Shown here: positions 48,891-61,140 of the stretch, one piece after another
How the letters are laid out: every line of letters begins with the position of its first letter
Position numbering within the stretch: the stretch's first letter is position 1
From: Toxorhynchites rutilus septentrionalis
Lineage: Eukaryota; Arthropoda; Insecta; Diptera; Culicidae
Assembly: GCF_029784135.1 (NCBI RefSeq)
Contig: NC_073744.1
Location: 19,288,239-19,352,238, forward strand
Direction of reading: 5' to 3'
Length of the DNA: 64,000 bases
The notes under the pieces: generated by a model
What the model saw: the letters and a program-made list of their open reading frames with translations, nothing else
Database searches by the model: none
What the model was told of the DNA's origin: nothing
Made by a program: the position numbers and the translations under genes

Positions 48891-50842
48891 ATGTACTCGT
48901 CTCTAGTAATTACGTAATTTGGATCCAAATTTGATTCACTAGTTTTTGGTAGTATGCTAAGAATTGATTATTCTTATCCATGTTCCGACTACTAAGGATT
49001 TGTTAACTCCGATCATGAATGTTTTGCTTTAGTGCGAACTGAAACTGAATGAAGGTGAAAAAGCGAATAACTGAAACTCTGCTGGCATCTATATTTATGC
49101 TCTGAATGTGGTGTAGTATAAACGTCCCTTCGAGGACATGATCCCAGTAACAGCGGTAGCCAATCGGTGGAATGTGGACCATTGGGACACGGCAAAGGTT
49201 GTCCATTGTCGTAGCTCTAATTGAAATTCCAAACCACCTAGACGGACGGACGGATGAACGAAACGAGAACCTCTCATTCTGGGCGACGAAAGAAAACATG
49301 GTAGTGCTGAAATATGGTACCGCTCAAGAACGTGGAGAAATTCTAATAAACGCCTGGCGGAGAATGAACGAAAAATAAATACAAAAAAAAAACAAAGATC
49401 CGACAAGTGATGGAAGCGTTCGCACTGGAATTCCATCGTTCTCCTCCGACGCTTCCAAGAGGAAACAGAGAAATTTTAATGATTTTCATTGCTCAGTAAT
49501 AAGCGAAGAAAGGGATCGATGGCGAAGGACTCTTCTTGCTTCACACGAGGCAAAAGCGGTTAGCTAGAAGTCCGCACATTGTTAAACTATGTAAAATACA
49601 TCCAAGAGATGCGTTACTGCGTGAACGCAAGATAAAAGCATCCAACCGCTGGTTTTGGTTTGCCTGCGAACTGCTGGTATCTTCATAGATTCGAAGCGAT
49701 CCGAATGCTAATGATGCTTACATTGTGCACCACACATTCTGCTTCGTTTTCGGGCAAAGGAATTTAATTAACCGAAACGTCTGGAATCCTACGGTAGGTG
49801 AGAAAGAAGTGTCGTCATTCAGCGACAAATCCAATCTCGTCTCGGAAATTGAACCGAAGATTAGATCTCCACGTGGCTCCGCTTGACCCCGGGCCCAAGT
49901 CCGACGGGTTGATTGAAAAGCAATATCAAAATACAAATATGGATGGGATGATATCGCGATGTCGGAAGGCATGATAATAAGTATTTCTGAGCGCAAAAGG
50001 GGAATCAAAATTTCGATGCTACAAAATCGATAAACGGATCCACCCTGGGCAACGGCAGGGAAGACGGACTGGCGCAATTCATCAAAAGCACTCCACTGGA
50101 CCCCGACATCCCGCTAAATAATGTTTATTAACATCGTGATACAGGGGGAGAGCGAAGGCAAAACAACACGACAGCCGACATAATTTTATAGTCTCGCCGA
50201 CATCGGGTCGTTAAGCAATGTTGTTGCTGACCAGTGGAGTTGGTAACAGTCACTGAAACCCGGGAAGCAACAATAAAATGGGCATGATCCAAACCCAAAC
50301 CAAAGCACGCGAAAATGGGATGGTGGGGGTCAATAAATTATGGCTGAGTTTCTTCGCCAGATTGAGGGACAGAGTGCGTGACCAGTACCGTAAGCACGCC
50401 ACTGAGGAGTGATTAGCCAAAAATATGAATTAAATTTCCGCTGCTGTGTATGCTTCGCAGACACTTTTTCCATTTGTTTCGATTGAGACAATTCGTGGAG
50501 CGATTTTTTGACGCGGAAGTAATGAGGAACGGAACTGATACTATTTTATTTAATCAAAGAAACGAATACCGCGTTCATTAGGTTCGCTAACTCACGAGAG
50601 CACCACATGCGAAGGTCGAGTGAAATAAATGACGTTGTTAGAGACGATCGAATGTTGGATTCATATTTGCACTCATATTCAGCAGCGTAGTGTGCGGGTG
50701 GCAAACCCAGCATTTGCCGGGGGCGCTGACCCTTTGGGACGCAAAATTCCACGAATTTTCAATAGCAACTTCTTCATCTATTAATTGAGTAAAAAAACAT
50801 CCATCATGAGTAGCACTAGAAACCAATAATCTCTCTTTGATT
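48891..50842. other. No gene recognised
   Basis: Moderate-GC, low-repeat sequence. The longest minus frames (49095-49436, 49718-50077) overlap plus-strand frames and show no domain, start context or phase-compatible splice sites. Confidence 0.4.
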
Positions 50843-51150
50843 CAGGGATGGGCAAAACGGTTCATTTCAGTGAGCGGCTCAGAGCCGTGCGCTCAATGAA
50901 AAGAGTCGGTTCATTTGAGCGGCTCGACGGCTCTTCGGATATGTAAGACATAAAAAAAATAGAATATAAAACAATAATGAGTGCAGGGAATAGTAAAAAT
51001 ATTACTTTATTAAAGGTTTTCTCTGATATAATCCCATCACAATAATCAATATTCAATATTTTGATTTGTCTATATTTGTTTATATGTTTATATTTTTTGA
51101 ATGTTATCTGACCAAAGTCTACTACGTTATTCACTGCAAACTTGTACTGC
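50843..51150. mobile_element. Probable hAT-type MITE end
   Basis: CAGGGATGGGCAAAACGG at 50843 is the typical form of a hAT terminal repeat and is followed by GAGCGGCTC repeats (three copies in 90 bp, partly palindromic). The partner end was not found, so it is either truncated or its right end is decayed. Confidence 0.45.
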
Positions 51151-51193
51151 TTTCGATAAACTCGAGGGGTTGTATCCGAGACACGACCGCTTA

Positions 51194-52016
51194 GGACGTA
51201 GGACTATGCAATTTTTTTTTAATTTGTTGGTTTATCATTTCGGATATTATTTGCGAATACGTTGGAATTTTATAAATAACTCTTTTATAAAAAGTTCCGG
51301 GGACTCTGAAAAGGTTTAATAGCTTGCGTGGTTTTGTAGAATCATTTCGAGAAGCAAAGATTCTCTTTTGCCTTTGCGAGAACAATACACTAGTTGGTCA
51401 TATGTCGCATTTTGTTTCTTTATATCAATGCACGCATTGCACTGAGTATTTAACGAAAGGTATCTTCCGTGCATTGCCATTCAACAAGCATCAACAGACG
51501 CACACAGTTGCAGCGATAAAAATGAAACATCGAAGCACACTTCATGTGAAATATTTGCTAGCGATCACAGCTCGAGGAGAAACATAGAACACAAAACGAG
51601 TAGAATAAGCGACCTTTGTTGTTTCGGGCACAGAAAGATTCTGAGAATTTTCCTCACAGGAGATGCAATACTTATACGCTAGCGACAGCAAGGGTGGAGC
51701 TTACTTCGCAAATATTCTCTTTTCGCTATCCCTCTTCGTTGTTTCTATACTAGCGGCTGCATAAGTTGCCTGTTATTCATAGCTCTGTTCGGGAATGCAC
51801 ACAAATTGGCAGAACAAATGGGAATGCTTCCAATTTTCATCAATTGAACCATATAAAGACTATGGGATTGTAATGTATTTGTAAAATTTCCGATTCGATT
51901 GGTATGCAAATCGTTAAAATCCGTTCGCAGCAAAAATAGTTATTAACTTTGTTTCATAGAAACGTCACAAGTTTTCTGATTTGGCACCCTTAATGTAAGA
52001 CGTAGTCCTACGTCAA
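51194..52016. mobile_element. GACGTAG-type inverted-repeat element, 823 bp
   Basis: Left end GACGTAGGACTATGC, right end GACGTAGTCCTACGTCAA. The right half is near-identical to 27960-28488. CGAGACACGACCGC just before the left end also precedes a GACGTAGGA at 19450-19480, so the true terminus may lie further out. No transposase. Confidence 0.72.
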
Positions 52017-52019
52017 AAA

Positions 52020-53139
52020 AATACGGGTCCAATGTTTTGTGATAAAGAAAAAAATTACCACTTTTCACGAAAATCTGTGACTCTCTTTCTGTGACCACTA
52101 TATTGGTTTGAATTGGAATGGCAGTTAGGTAACCCTGTTTGAGACCTTCGTATTATTTCATTTCATTTTATTTAGTAGATGCGTTTTAGATTTTATGTTC
52201 GTTTTTATTTCGTTTAAAGTGGCGATAATGCGAAGTACTCTTTTTCGGATAAATTTCGTGAAGTGAATATTTTGTGGCGGTTGTAATTGTTTCAATTTTT
52301 TTTATAGGAAATGTGTATATTCAACGAAAAATCATTCTTCCATCATTGTCTGCAGTAGAAAAGTAGCCATTAATTTAGTCTCTCACGTGAGAGATATCAA
52401 AGTAGAAGAGAAATTAAAAATGTTCTTTTCTATCTCATTTTTTCACATGCATGTCTGTGATTGTACGGAGGAAAAGAGTCTTCCTGTGGCTTCGTAATAT
52501 CCGCTCAAAAATTCACGCTCTTTTTCCTGCATAGCGTCACTCTCTGAGAGGTCATATGGTTCTCGCAAAGCCATGCAAAGCATCTAGAGTTGTTCATGTT
52601 TCATGTTTTCCGAGTGCGGAGACAATTTTATTGTTCTGTGTACAAATAACTTTAGATGGATGTTCGATCCTAGATTTATATATTTAAATTTTTCCAACAT
52701 ATTTTATGATTGAGTTTTCACACTTTTAAGAAATGATTAAATCTATCCTGTTAGTAGAACTATTTCTGCCCAATATCCTGTGTTCATTTGCTAGTCTGTG
52801 TGTGAATGAAACTGTGTTTTTGCAAAAATGTAATGTCGTATGTCGTCTCATATACAGATAAAAGTTATCATTTTTGCTTGTATCTTTTTTCTTTCCATTT
52901 GTTGCGATGACGTGATTTTTGTTTGACTTTTTTTCGAATAAAAACAAGCGGATTTCAGATTCTGTTCGCATTCAGATTAATTTAGGTTCAAATTCGCCAA
53001 GTTATACATTACAAATTTCATATTCCGATCTCCAGATTTCACACTTTTTAATAAAATATGCTTCATATGTATGTCTATTGTATGACTTTTGTATTAATAT
53101 TTGTGTATGTGTTTAGCATTATGTTTATCATAACACATA
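52020..53139. other. No gene seen; AT-rich
   Basis: No domain in any frame. Several long T-runs. Minus frame 52726-52971 is asparagine/lysine-rich random sequence. Confidence 0.5.
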
Positions 53140-54674
53140 CACTCTGTCCAACTTCTATAAGACCACCCCGATTCTATTTCGTTGCAACACAGTTAGAATT
53201 TCAACAAGATACATTCATACATTGTTGAACGCTTAGAATAAAGTATATTTAACGTCAATTTCGTTCGATAGAGTTGTTTGTTTATTCATTGTGCTTAAAT
53301 ATGATAATTTCAGCTGTCCAGTTTCTATAAGACCATTTCAAAATTCATAAGTATTATCAACGAAAAATTCAAAACAATCGGCCGATTTACATGTCAATAG
53401 TTGGCAACCTTGCCATTTAGATAAATAACCTGGAAAATTCGTGTTGGAATACTGTTTACCAAATTTTCCTGAACGGATTTCTCGATATTTATCCATGCTT
53501 CCGAAATTGCGAACTTGAGCTCTTCAATCGTGGCGCACTGTTTTCCTCCAGTGTAGATTCTGCGTACAAGGATCCCCCTAAGATTATGAACAGGATTGAA
53601 GTCTGGAGAGCGAGCCGGTCAGGCCAACAAATTAAGTTTTTGGTCCTTAATCCATTGCTTAGTTTCCTTGCTGGTATGAATAGTAGCATTGTTTTGCTGG
53701 AATGTGAATTTTTTTGTGACGATATCCACGCAAAAACGGTAGGAGAGAGGATTCCAGAACATGTATGTAATCCTTGAATGATGTGAAAGCTATATTGAGC
53801 TTTCCGGTGGCACAAAATCCTACCCTAACCTTGCACGAGCCTCCACCAAAATTCCTGATTGAAAAATACTGTTCCTTCTTCCGTAAATCACACCAGTACC
53901 CGTTAAAATCATCAGGACCATCCAAATTGAACTTTATTTCGTCAGTGAAGATAACCTATACATTGGAAAAATTTTTGTTATGGTATATAGCAAAATGTAT
54001 TATTTTGGAAACATTCTTTGTCACAACAACCATGACCCACTGTCGGTTCATGTGAGCTTTGGGAAAACTTAGACGTCTTCCGATGTTAGATGGTGCCGGA
54101 TGACGAGCTTCAACATTTCAAGTCCTATTTATGTGAGGGTGTTTTACCAAAACTTGACTAATTGTCACCCGAGTAACATTTAAATTGAAATATTGCATTA
54201 TTTGCATAAGCGATTTTGAAGTATTCGAAGCTGTTTTAGCTATTTCCCATTTTTCCCGGTCAGAGAGTTTCGATTTACGTGGAGCTCTCTACTTCTTACC
54301 GTATCCACGCCAAATAATTGAGCACTACATGATGAGATCGTCCAATCCGACGAGCAATTTCTCTGATACCAACATGTTCTTGGTGAAATGCATCGAGTTG
54401 TCTTTTTTCTCTCTCCGTGAGCACTTTTCCCTTTGGCATTTTCTAGATTTATTGATTAAAACAACAAAAAACTACGGAAAATGTAACTGGTCTTATTGAA
54501 AATTGACACTTGAAAAATACTAAAACATTTTTCACGCTCAGCGCTTGCACACACACATATGGAAATCATGCAGTGTATGGTAGTCACCAATGCCTACGCA
54601 GTAGAATATAAATTGAAGCATTGTTTGTTTACAATGACACAAAGCAGCAAGATCATCACCTGGTCTTATAGAAG
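53140..54674 (-). mobile_element. Tc1-like transposon, copy B
   Basis: Left terminal repeat CACTCTGTCCAACTTCTATA preceded by TA (53138-53139). The right repeat (CACCTGGTCTTATAGAAGG) breaks off at 54674, about 13 bp before the expected end. Longer than copy A because it keeps the N-terminal region. Confidence 0.85.
53489..54439 (-). pseudogene. Tc1-like transposase, frameshifted
   Basis: Begins MPKGKVLTEREKRQLDAFHQ at 54439, a paired-like helix-turn-helix (IREIARRIGRSHHVVLNYL), and then hits stops after about 47 codons. Downstream, FNLDGPDDFNGYWCDLRKK holds the first catalytic aspartate, FSIRNFGGGS follows, and SFKDYIHVLESSLLPFLRGY runs to a frameshift near the second catalytic motif. The usual length of such enzymes is about 340 residues, and this span matches that. 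Multiple frame breaks make it inactive. Confidence 0.82.
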
Positions 54675-54689
54675 GTTTCTTCCTTTACC

Positions 54690-55105
54690 GGGTTGATTGA
54701 TTATAGAAGAGTTTCGTTTCGTCGAGTGGTCAATCATTCGCGTTTACATAATCACATCACTTACCTCAGTGAATTCTTATTCTTATCTCTCCCCACTAAC
54801 AACTATTCTTTCCATGATAATCGCTAGGGAACTACGCTACAGAGGCGACCCTTCTGGCCTTCGGGCGGCGAATATCATACTAACATTCCTTCCCTTCCCC
54901 TGGTGACTGTAAGGATGTGGGCGGCGTCGTTATTGACTATTTGAAGTTCGAATCACCGAAACGTGCACGATGAGAATGGTTTGCTACTCCCAAGCGTCAT
55001 TAGGTGTGTTCTTTGTGCAATTTCGCTGTTTCAGGTCAATCATGGAGACCAACTCAGAGTTGTACAGTCTACCCAAGCTCAAGCTCAAGCTCGTAATGTT
55101 ATTTT
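54690..55105 (+). mobile_element. Non-LTR retrotransposon 3' end with hexamer tail
   Basis: Contains GGCGACCCTTCTGGCCTTCGG, given here as GGCGACCCTTCTGG and CCTTCGGGCGGCG, then GGATGTGGGCGGCGTC and CAACTCAGAGTTGTACAGTC, ending in CCAAG then (CTCAAG)n (about 55071-55096). I know this kind of 3' UTR with a CTCAAG tail from Aedes non-LTR elements, but cannot name the family. No ORF is left. Confidence 0.5.
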
Positions 55106-55109
55106 TTTA

Positions 55110-57850
55110 TATCTCTTTACATGACTAAGAACAAATTGGGAATTTCACAACATCTTTGTTCCGCTCGTTTGTGTTTTGATTTGCGTTATGGTGATTGATC
55201 CACAACACAAAATTATGTTTACGTACATATTCTCTGAAAACCCTAAAGTTTTAGTACTTCCCTGCAGTTGAATCGTTTCGACTCCTATCTTCCGTTACTC
55301 ATTTGACATTGAAAATCCAATCTCGTTTGAAACCGTTCGTCATCAACTTTGCAATCAAACCACCACAAATACCCAGCGAAAGTAAAATACGGAAGACCGT
55401 TCCGTTCCAGGAAGTATATTAAATTGCTACATTTTTACCACACCGTTGAATGTGCTTGAGGAAATGGGGAGCGCGACGAACGTGACTTCATAACTCGGCT
55501 CCGAATTTAGTTGTGTCGGGAGCGGGAAGAACCCTGTTACCCTGCGCCGCGAAAACTGCACGTTTCGTTCCAGTTACGATGCAGTTCTGAATTGGCGGTG
55601 CAGTCACGTGCCACCATGCCACCTACATTTGCCATAAGGGAACTATGTAGCAGCAGCAGCTGCTGCTTCCGCTTTCCTCCGGAGGGAATTGCGTGAGAAT
55701 TGCACCATCACAATATATGGGTTTGTTTGTGTGTGTCCCAAGCTTTTACGCGGAACAGGAAAAATGTGGGACAATGTAATAAAAACTGGGAATGAAAGTA
55801 GGTTATCAGTGGTTAATATTGCTTCGATGGATTGACTCTTTCTGTGATTGTTCATACATCGGTTTCCCAAGACCCCATATTAGTAATTTGGGACGAGAAT
55901 CAGTATCTGACCTCAGCACCGCGGGGAACAGTTAGTTGAACTAGTTCCTGTTGGTAAAAATAATACTCCTCCGCGTCCGATCAAACATGCGATCCGGTCC
56001 ATTTGGTGGCTCAGGTAAAAAGGCGAAATAAGAGGCTGTAACTGTTAAACCAAATGATATCTCCAATCCGCTACAATTCGATTCCGTACTTTTTATGGAC
56101 GGCTCTGGCTGTGATGGGAGTTACACTTCACTTCATTGGCCTTGTGAAGCTAAAAGTGAGCGTAGCTTTAGGGAGTCCCAGGGAAGTGCTTCCCTCCTCT
56201 ACGCATACTTTCTTACATTCGGGTTGACGGGGAACGAACGCGGTTGATTATGTCGCAAAGTTACGACACGCCGCGCCTTGTTCTCACTCGCTCTGTCTTT
56301 TTTGTATTGAGCAATTTCCCGTGCGAAGTCTTAGGAGGAAAACTCGATCAGATAACGAGTTTTCGAGCCCGCCGCGTCGAGTGGTGTGGGCGTATTTTAC
56401 GGCTTTGGTTTATGGCTGGCTTTCATTACTTGCGCTAATGCCGCTTTCCTTCGGTTGTCGGATTGTCGGATTGTCGGCGAATAATTGTTTGGTGACCCTA
56501 AACTTTTTCCACTAACACTTGCGGGCCATTTTTGAGGCTCTTGGAAATAAAACATAATCCTTCTATAATAATAGTAATAATTTCACTCTATTAATAGCAA
56601 GGTCACTTCCCGCCAATATCGACCGCTTCGCATTTGGTTTTCCATAATTTGGCACACTAAGGCGAGGCAAAAGTGGAAGTCAAAAGACCTAATATTCAAA
56701 CCAATCCACGTCCGCTAAATTATTCACGAATCCGAACCGTGCGATTGGATCATTTCAGTGGATTAAACTGGAATTCTGCAAACACAGTGCTAAGGTTAAT
56801 GATGAAATATGCCCAACGTTCACTCGTTCCCATGCCGAATTTGCTAATTTTCCAAATTTATTCCGAAACCAGACGAAGATTGTGCGCAGGTAATAACCGA
56901 GTTAATGAGTTTGCTCTCTTCGCTAAAGAATGTGTCGCTTAGGGGTAACATTTGTTATTCTAATACACTTTGTAAAGAAATCGCGCAAAAAGCCCCCGAA
57001 ATAAGGCAACTAATCATGTCTTATACATTACGCCGCCGTTGCCACCGCCGCCGTTGCCACCGCCGCCGCCATCGTTGATTTGGCTCCCCAATTTGTTGAT
57101 GCTAATCAAACCCGACAAATCACCGCCGCCGGAAGTAAATTCCCTCTATGAAGCCTAATATCCGCGTAAATCGACCGAAGCGAACGCCAATTTCGATGAA
57201 TCATGTAAAAGCCTAATACTTCATTTTATCCTTGGCAGATACAGCAACAGTGGGAGAGGAGCTAAGAGATAAAAAAATCGGTTCCAAAGCACCGCTCCAA
57301 GCTCTGAGAATATTATTTATATTTATCTTCCCATAGATTATCCCCGCGTATCAATTTCTGCCTCGGATCCCTACCGATTCCCTCGAATCGCTCAATCCAC
57401 TTACTTCCTCGCCCGATTTCCCAGCTCGCCGTTCCAATAAGCTATGGCTTATGCAAACATAGGCCCACATTTCACCCTTTCGTCATGAGAACGCCGAAAA
57501 AAATGGTTTTCATCGAGCGGAGCACGATTATTTTTTCTTGGGATTTTCCACATCCTTATTCCCCACGGTATTAGCTGTTCTCATGCTGCTGTCAGAGAGG
57601 TCCGATACTGCTTCAACACACGCATTCAGCGTAAACTACACAAATAGGAGGTGTTAAATGCCCGTCCCGTTCGATTTTGTCATAGAGTAAACCACGCCAA
57701 ATCGTTCGACCGCCGACCTAAGTCTTTTCGATTTTATTTGAAAATTGGTACTTATCAATTTAATTTATGGCTAATTTTTGAATAGGGCATATTCAAAATA
57801 ATTGATTTTTCTTTCAAAAATCTTAACTTAGAATTCAGAAAGCTGATTAA
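55110..57850. other. No gene recognised; GC-richer low-repeat region
   Basis: Minus frame 55643-55870 ends in an alanine run from a CAGCAG tract (55650-55668). At 57030-57076 there is a GCC/GTT repeat (CCGCCGTTGCCACCGCCGCC); the minus strand through it is open for about 45 codons (57014-57151) and reads Gly/Asn repeats, but no convincing splice acceptor is present. GATTGTCGGATTGTCGG occurs at 56459. Confidence 0.4.
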
Positions 57851-57854
57851 AATA

Positions 57855-58870
57855 TTAGGTGTACCGGTACGTTTCTTCGGTTTAAGAAAAGATGGCGTAA
57901 CTTTATTATTCCAGTGAATCAAATTTCCAGACATTCGTTGGAAAGCTACTGTCATTGCGCGTCTTTTACAGTATATGCCAAATAGTTTTTACGCTTCAAC
58001 TTTTTGGCATATACTTTAAAAGACGCGTAACAAAGTTTTTTACCACTTGGAATATATCGAATTTCGTAACAAAGAAAGTGTTTTTGCGGGGGTGTTACTT
58101 CATTACTTCAATATGAAGAAAAAACCTGCGGAAAGTCATCGCATTTTGGTAGAAGTTTATGGTGACCATGCTTCAACTGAGCGAACGTGTCAGACGTGGT
58201 TTGCACGGTTTAAAAGTTGTAATTTTGACTCGGAAGACGAAGAACGTTCCGGACCGTCAAAAAAGTTTGAAGATGAAGAATTGGAGGCTTCACTTGATTA
58301 AGATCCGTCACAAACGCAACAACAACTTGCAGATACACTTGAAGTAGCTCAGCAAACCATATCCGATCATTCAATGGGAATGATCCGAAAGATAGGACAT
58401 TGGGTGCGAACAACTGCTCCAACGGTATAAAGGAAAGGTTGCGTTTGAGCCGTGCACTGAAGGAAGAACGGTTACAATACGAGCAAAGACACGATAAAGG
58501 TATTTTGCAGCACGACAATGCTCGGCCGCATGTCGCGAAACCGGTCAAAACATACGCTGAAATGGGAGGTCCTATCCCACCCGCCGTATTCTCCAGACAT
58601 TGCTCCGTCCGATTACTACCTTTTTCGATCGATGCAACATGGCCTGGTTGACCAGCACTTCTCCAATTTTGATGAAGTCAAAAATTGGATCGATTCGTGG
58701 TTAGCCGACAAACCGGGCGATTATTTCCGCAATGGGATCCGTGAATTGCCAGAAAGATGGGAAAAAGTTGTGACTAGCGATGGGCAACACTTTGAATATT
58801 AAATTTGAAACCATTTTTGCAGAATAAAGTATTAATTTTTGAAAAAAATGAAGAAACTTACTGGTACTCT
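57855..58870 (+). mobile_element. Mariner transposon, internally deleted
   Basis: Left terminal repeat TTAGGTGTACCGGTACGTTT after TA (57853-57854), right end AAGAAACTTACTGGTACTCT before TA. It is about 270 bp shorter than the copy at 43144-44428. In the 5' region a 24-bp inverted repeat (CGTCTTTTACAGTATATGCC at 57960-57979 and the complement near 58004-58027) is absent from the other copies. Confidence 0.9.
58054..58802 (+). pseudogene. Mariner transposase with lost start and central deletion
   Basis: The start codon is ATA instead of ATG (reads ISNFVTKKVFLRG). The N-terminal HTH part is readable (STERTCQTWFARFKSCNF), then a TAA at 58299 replaces a glutamine-type position. Near 58395-58440 the reading jumps from MIRKIGHWV to the region before LQHDNARPHVAKPVKT, so the first catalytic aspartate (TGDEKW) is deleted. 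The C-terminus LSHPPYSPDIAPSDYYLFRS to the stop is intact in another frame. Inactive. Confidence 0.9.
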
Positions 58871-59023
58871 TATTATTATGATGTTTGACAAAGTTGTGGG
58901 AAAATCAGGAAAAATAATATTTGAAATACACTGTGAAAAAATCTTACTCAAAAAATTAATTAAATATTAAAAACTTTTATATCTCGAAACACAACCCCCT
59001 CCCCATTCGATTTTTTCTATATA

Positions 59024-59369
59024 TTAGGTTGGGGAAAAAGGTTAAGTAAATAATAAATTGAATTGCACGTATTTTCTGTTGCAGTATCGGCACTATGAAC
59101 ACCATGCATAATTTCAGCGGCCTGGCTTGCATTTTCGCCTCTATAAAAGGAAAAGTGTAAAAAGTACCGAATTTTCACTTCCATTGTTAACACCCTGTAA
59201 CTCACGATTAAATGGAATAAACAAAAAACAGCAAATAGCAATTTTTTAGTGTGAAATGTGACCGTTACAACTAGCCTTCACTTGAAATTGTATGATCGAT
59301 ATTACGCGAGATATTGATCACTAAAGCCAGCTACCGAGAAAATAATGGATTACTTTTTCCCCAACCTAA
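59024..59369. mobile_element. Mariner-derived MITE, 346 bp
   Basis: Ends TTAGGTTGGGGAAAAAGGT and the complement of TTAGGTTGGGGAAAAAGTAA. The interior is a non-coding deletion product. These ends are of the TTAGGTTGG mariner type and differ from the TTAGGTGTACCGG family of the three larger copies, so this is a separate lineage. Confidence 0.8.
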
Positions 59370-59404
59370 TGTTTTTGTTGGAAAACTCTTCTGATTTAAC
59401 AAAG

Positions 59405-59884
59405 TTTGACGTATAGTGGTGCCGTGTCAGACTCATCAAAATGTAGATATGAGTTTCTGAAAATTCATAAAATTTCAATACTTTTTGAAATCGCAAAGTA
59501 ACATGAAAAATAGAATCTACAAACGATTCAACATAAAAAAAAATTATAACGTTTTATCCTAGGACTAACCGTTCTCGAGATTTAACCAATGTCTTATAAT
59601 GAAAATAATTTTAGTAAAATGTCGGAATCTCAGTCATAGTGTGAAGCAGCATAATGCATTTTCTAGTATTTCACGAACATGATTTCAATTAGTTTGTATT
59701 GATTATATCTTGAGAACGTTAGATCTAGAAAAAAAAGTTATATATAGTTTTTCATATGAAATCGTATGTAGATTCTATTTTTCATTTAACTTTTCTTAAA
59801 TGGTTAGGTTCACAAATTTTATAAATTCTCAAAAATTCATATCTCCATTTTGGTGAGTTCGACACGGCACCATTATACGTCAAA
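59405..59884. mobile_element. Foldback MITE, 480 bp
   Basis: TTTGACGTATAGTGGTGCCG at the left and the complement of TTTGACGTATAATGGTGCCG at the right. The match continues inward imperfectly for about 200 bp (CATCAAAATG...GATATGA, and TGTAGATTCTATTTTTCAT on the right against ATGAAAAATAGAATCTACA on the left). No coding sequence. Confidence 0.8.
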
Positions 59885-60317
59885 CTGTAGAAGGGTTTTT
59901 CAATAAGAATATACAAAAAAAATATATCGAAGGGGGGGTGTTTTGATATATAAAAGTTTTTAATATTCATCCAATTTTTGAGCTAGATTTTTTAACAATG
60001 CATTTCAAATGTTATTTTTTTATTTTTTATTTTTTTTATTTCGTTTTGAGTTACGACTTTTTGAAAATGAGATCAATGATTTTGAATTTGCTTTTTCAAA
60101 ATCAGTCGTAATTTTAAATGGTCATATTATAATGAAAATTGTGATTTTGGGAAATTTTCTTCATAAGTACCACGTTTGAAAAAAATGGAGCGGGTCGGAT
60201 CGAAATTTGCCGTTTTCTGGCCGATTTGGGGTGCAATTGATCCTTAGAGCTCTTAACGACTGGAATGCTTAAATTAATCGTCCATCCACTAACGGAATAT
60301 TTTTCAGCTGACGTTTT

Positions 60318-60500
60318 CATAAAAAAAAATGGACGAAAATTGCCGATTTTTCATGGGTGTTTTTTCACACGCATTGGCAAAACTACCCATGCAGCATCAA
60401 TCATAGTAACTTATGAGTCAGCGGAAAAAAAATTGACAGCTCTCTCACTCGAACTCTAAGCGTGATGGCGAAAACAGTGAAGCTGTGAAGGTTGTTCTAA
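60318..60500 (+). pseudogene. 5' fragment of the ITmD37-like transposon
   Basis: Matches the reverse complement of 48735-48890: AATTGCCGATTTTT, CTACCCATGCAGCATCAATC and ATAGTAAC, then TTGACAGCTCTCTCACTCGA, GTGATGGCGAAAACAGTGAA, where ATGGCGAAAACAGTGAAGCT gives MAKTVKL. It ends a few codons later at a TGA; the rest of the transposase is missing. Confidence 0.72.
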
Positions 60501-61140
60501 AATGTTCGCTATAAACTACAGACCTACAGACAGAGCAATAGAATTTTTCTGTCCCTGTCTGATGCCTTTCTGGAAAAGTCAGTTTGTTCTGTGGTGAATT
60601 GTTATTGTTTGGATATCGCTTTTCGAGGTAAGTTGATTGTTATGAAATAATACCTTAGATTTCTAATTTACTTTTCAGGTAATTGTGTACCTTTTGGACA
60701 ATAACTGACGTAAGAAACAATTCATTTAAAGAACTAATCCATATTGTTTATTTTTCAGATGAGCTGTGTTTCTGTGATTAGTTTAGTGGTGTTAATTTTA
60801 GTTGAAGTTTATTTTTTTGTAATTCAATAAAATGAAAAAATGTGAATAGTAAATTGTGTGCGGCCTTTTTTGCATTTGAGTTCCTTCTTGGAACATGGAA
60901 CATGGATCTTTTTACCCTTTAAATGATGTAAATAAATCACAATTCAATTGTCATCTATTATAAAACAATCAGTAATAAGAATTCATGAGCAATTTTGCTC
61001 ATGACATCGTGAAACCGTGAGTTTTTTTTAAACATGTTTTGTTTCTTCCATATACATTCCATATTGTATACAAATAATGACAACAATGATATTGTTTACC
61101 AATACAAGTATACTTTGCCTACTGCTTCACCTCACATGTA
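60501..61140. other. No gene seen
   Basis: AT-rich sequence without domains. ATGAGCAATTTTGCTCAT near 60984-61001 is a perfect small palindrome. Confidence 0.45.

Noticed and set aside
55590..55680. NVGGMVARDC on the minus strand, resembling the VGGMP motif that should precede the neurexin exon
   Set aside because: The downstream residues do not fit and there is no donor after the motif in phase 2.
57014..57151. Gly/Asn-repeat minus-strand frame near a GCC repeat, at first taken for a neurexin cytoplasmic tail
   Set aside because: It would be in the wrong order for a minus-strand gene whose LNS1 exon lies at 41 kb (the tail should be at lower coordinates), and no clear acceptor precedes it.
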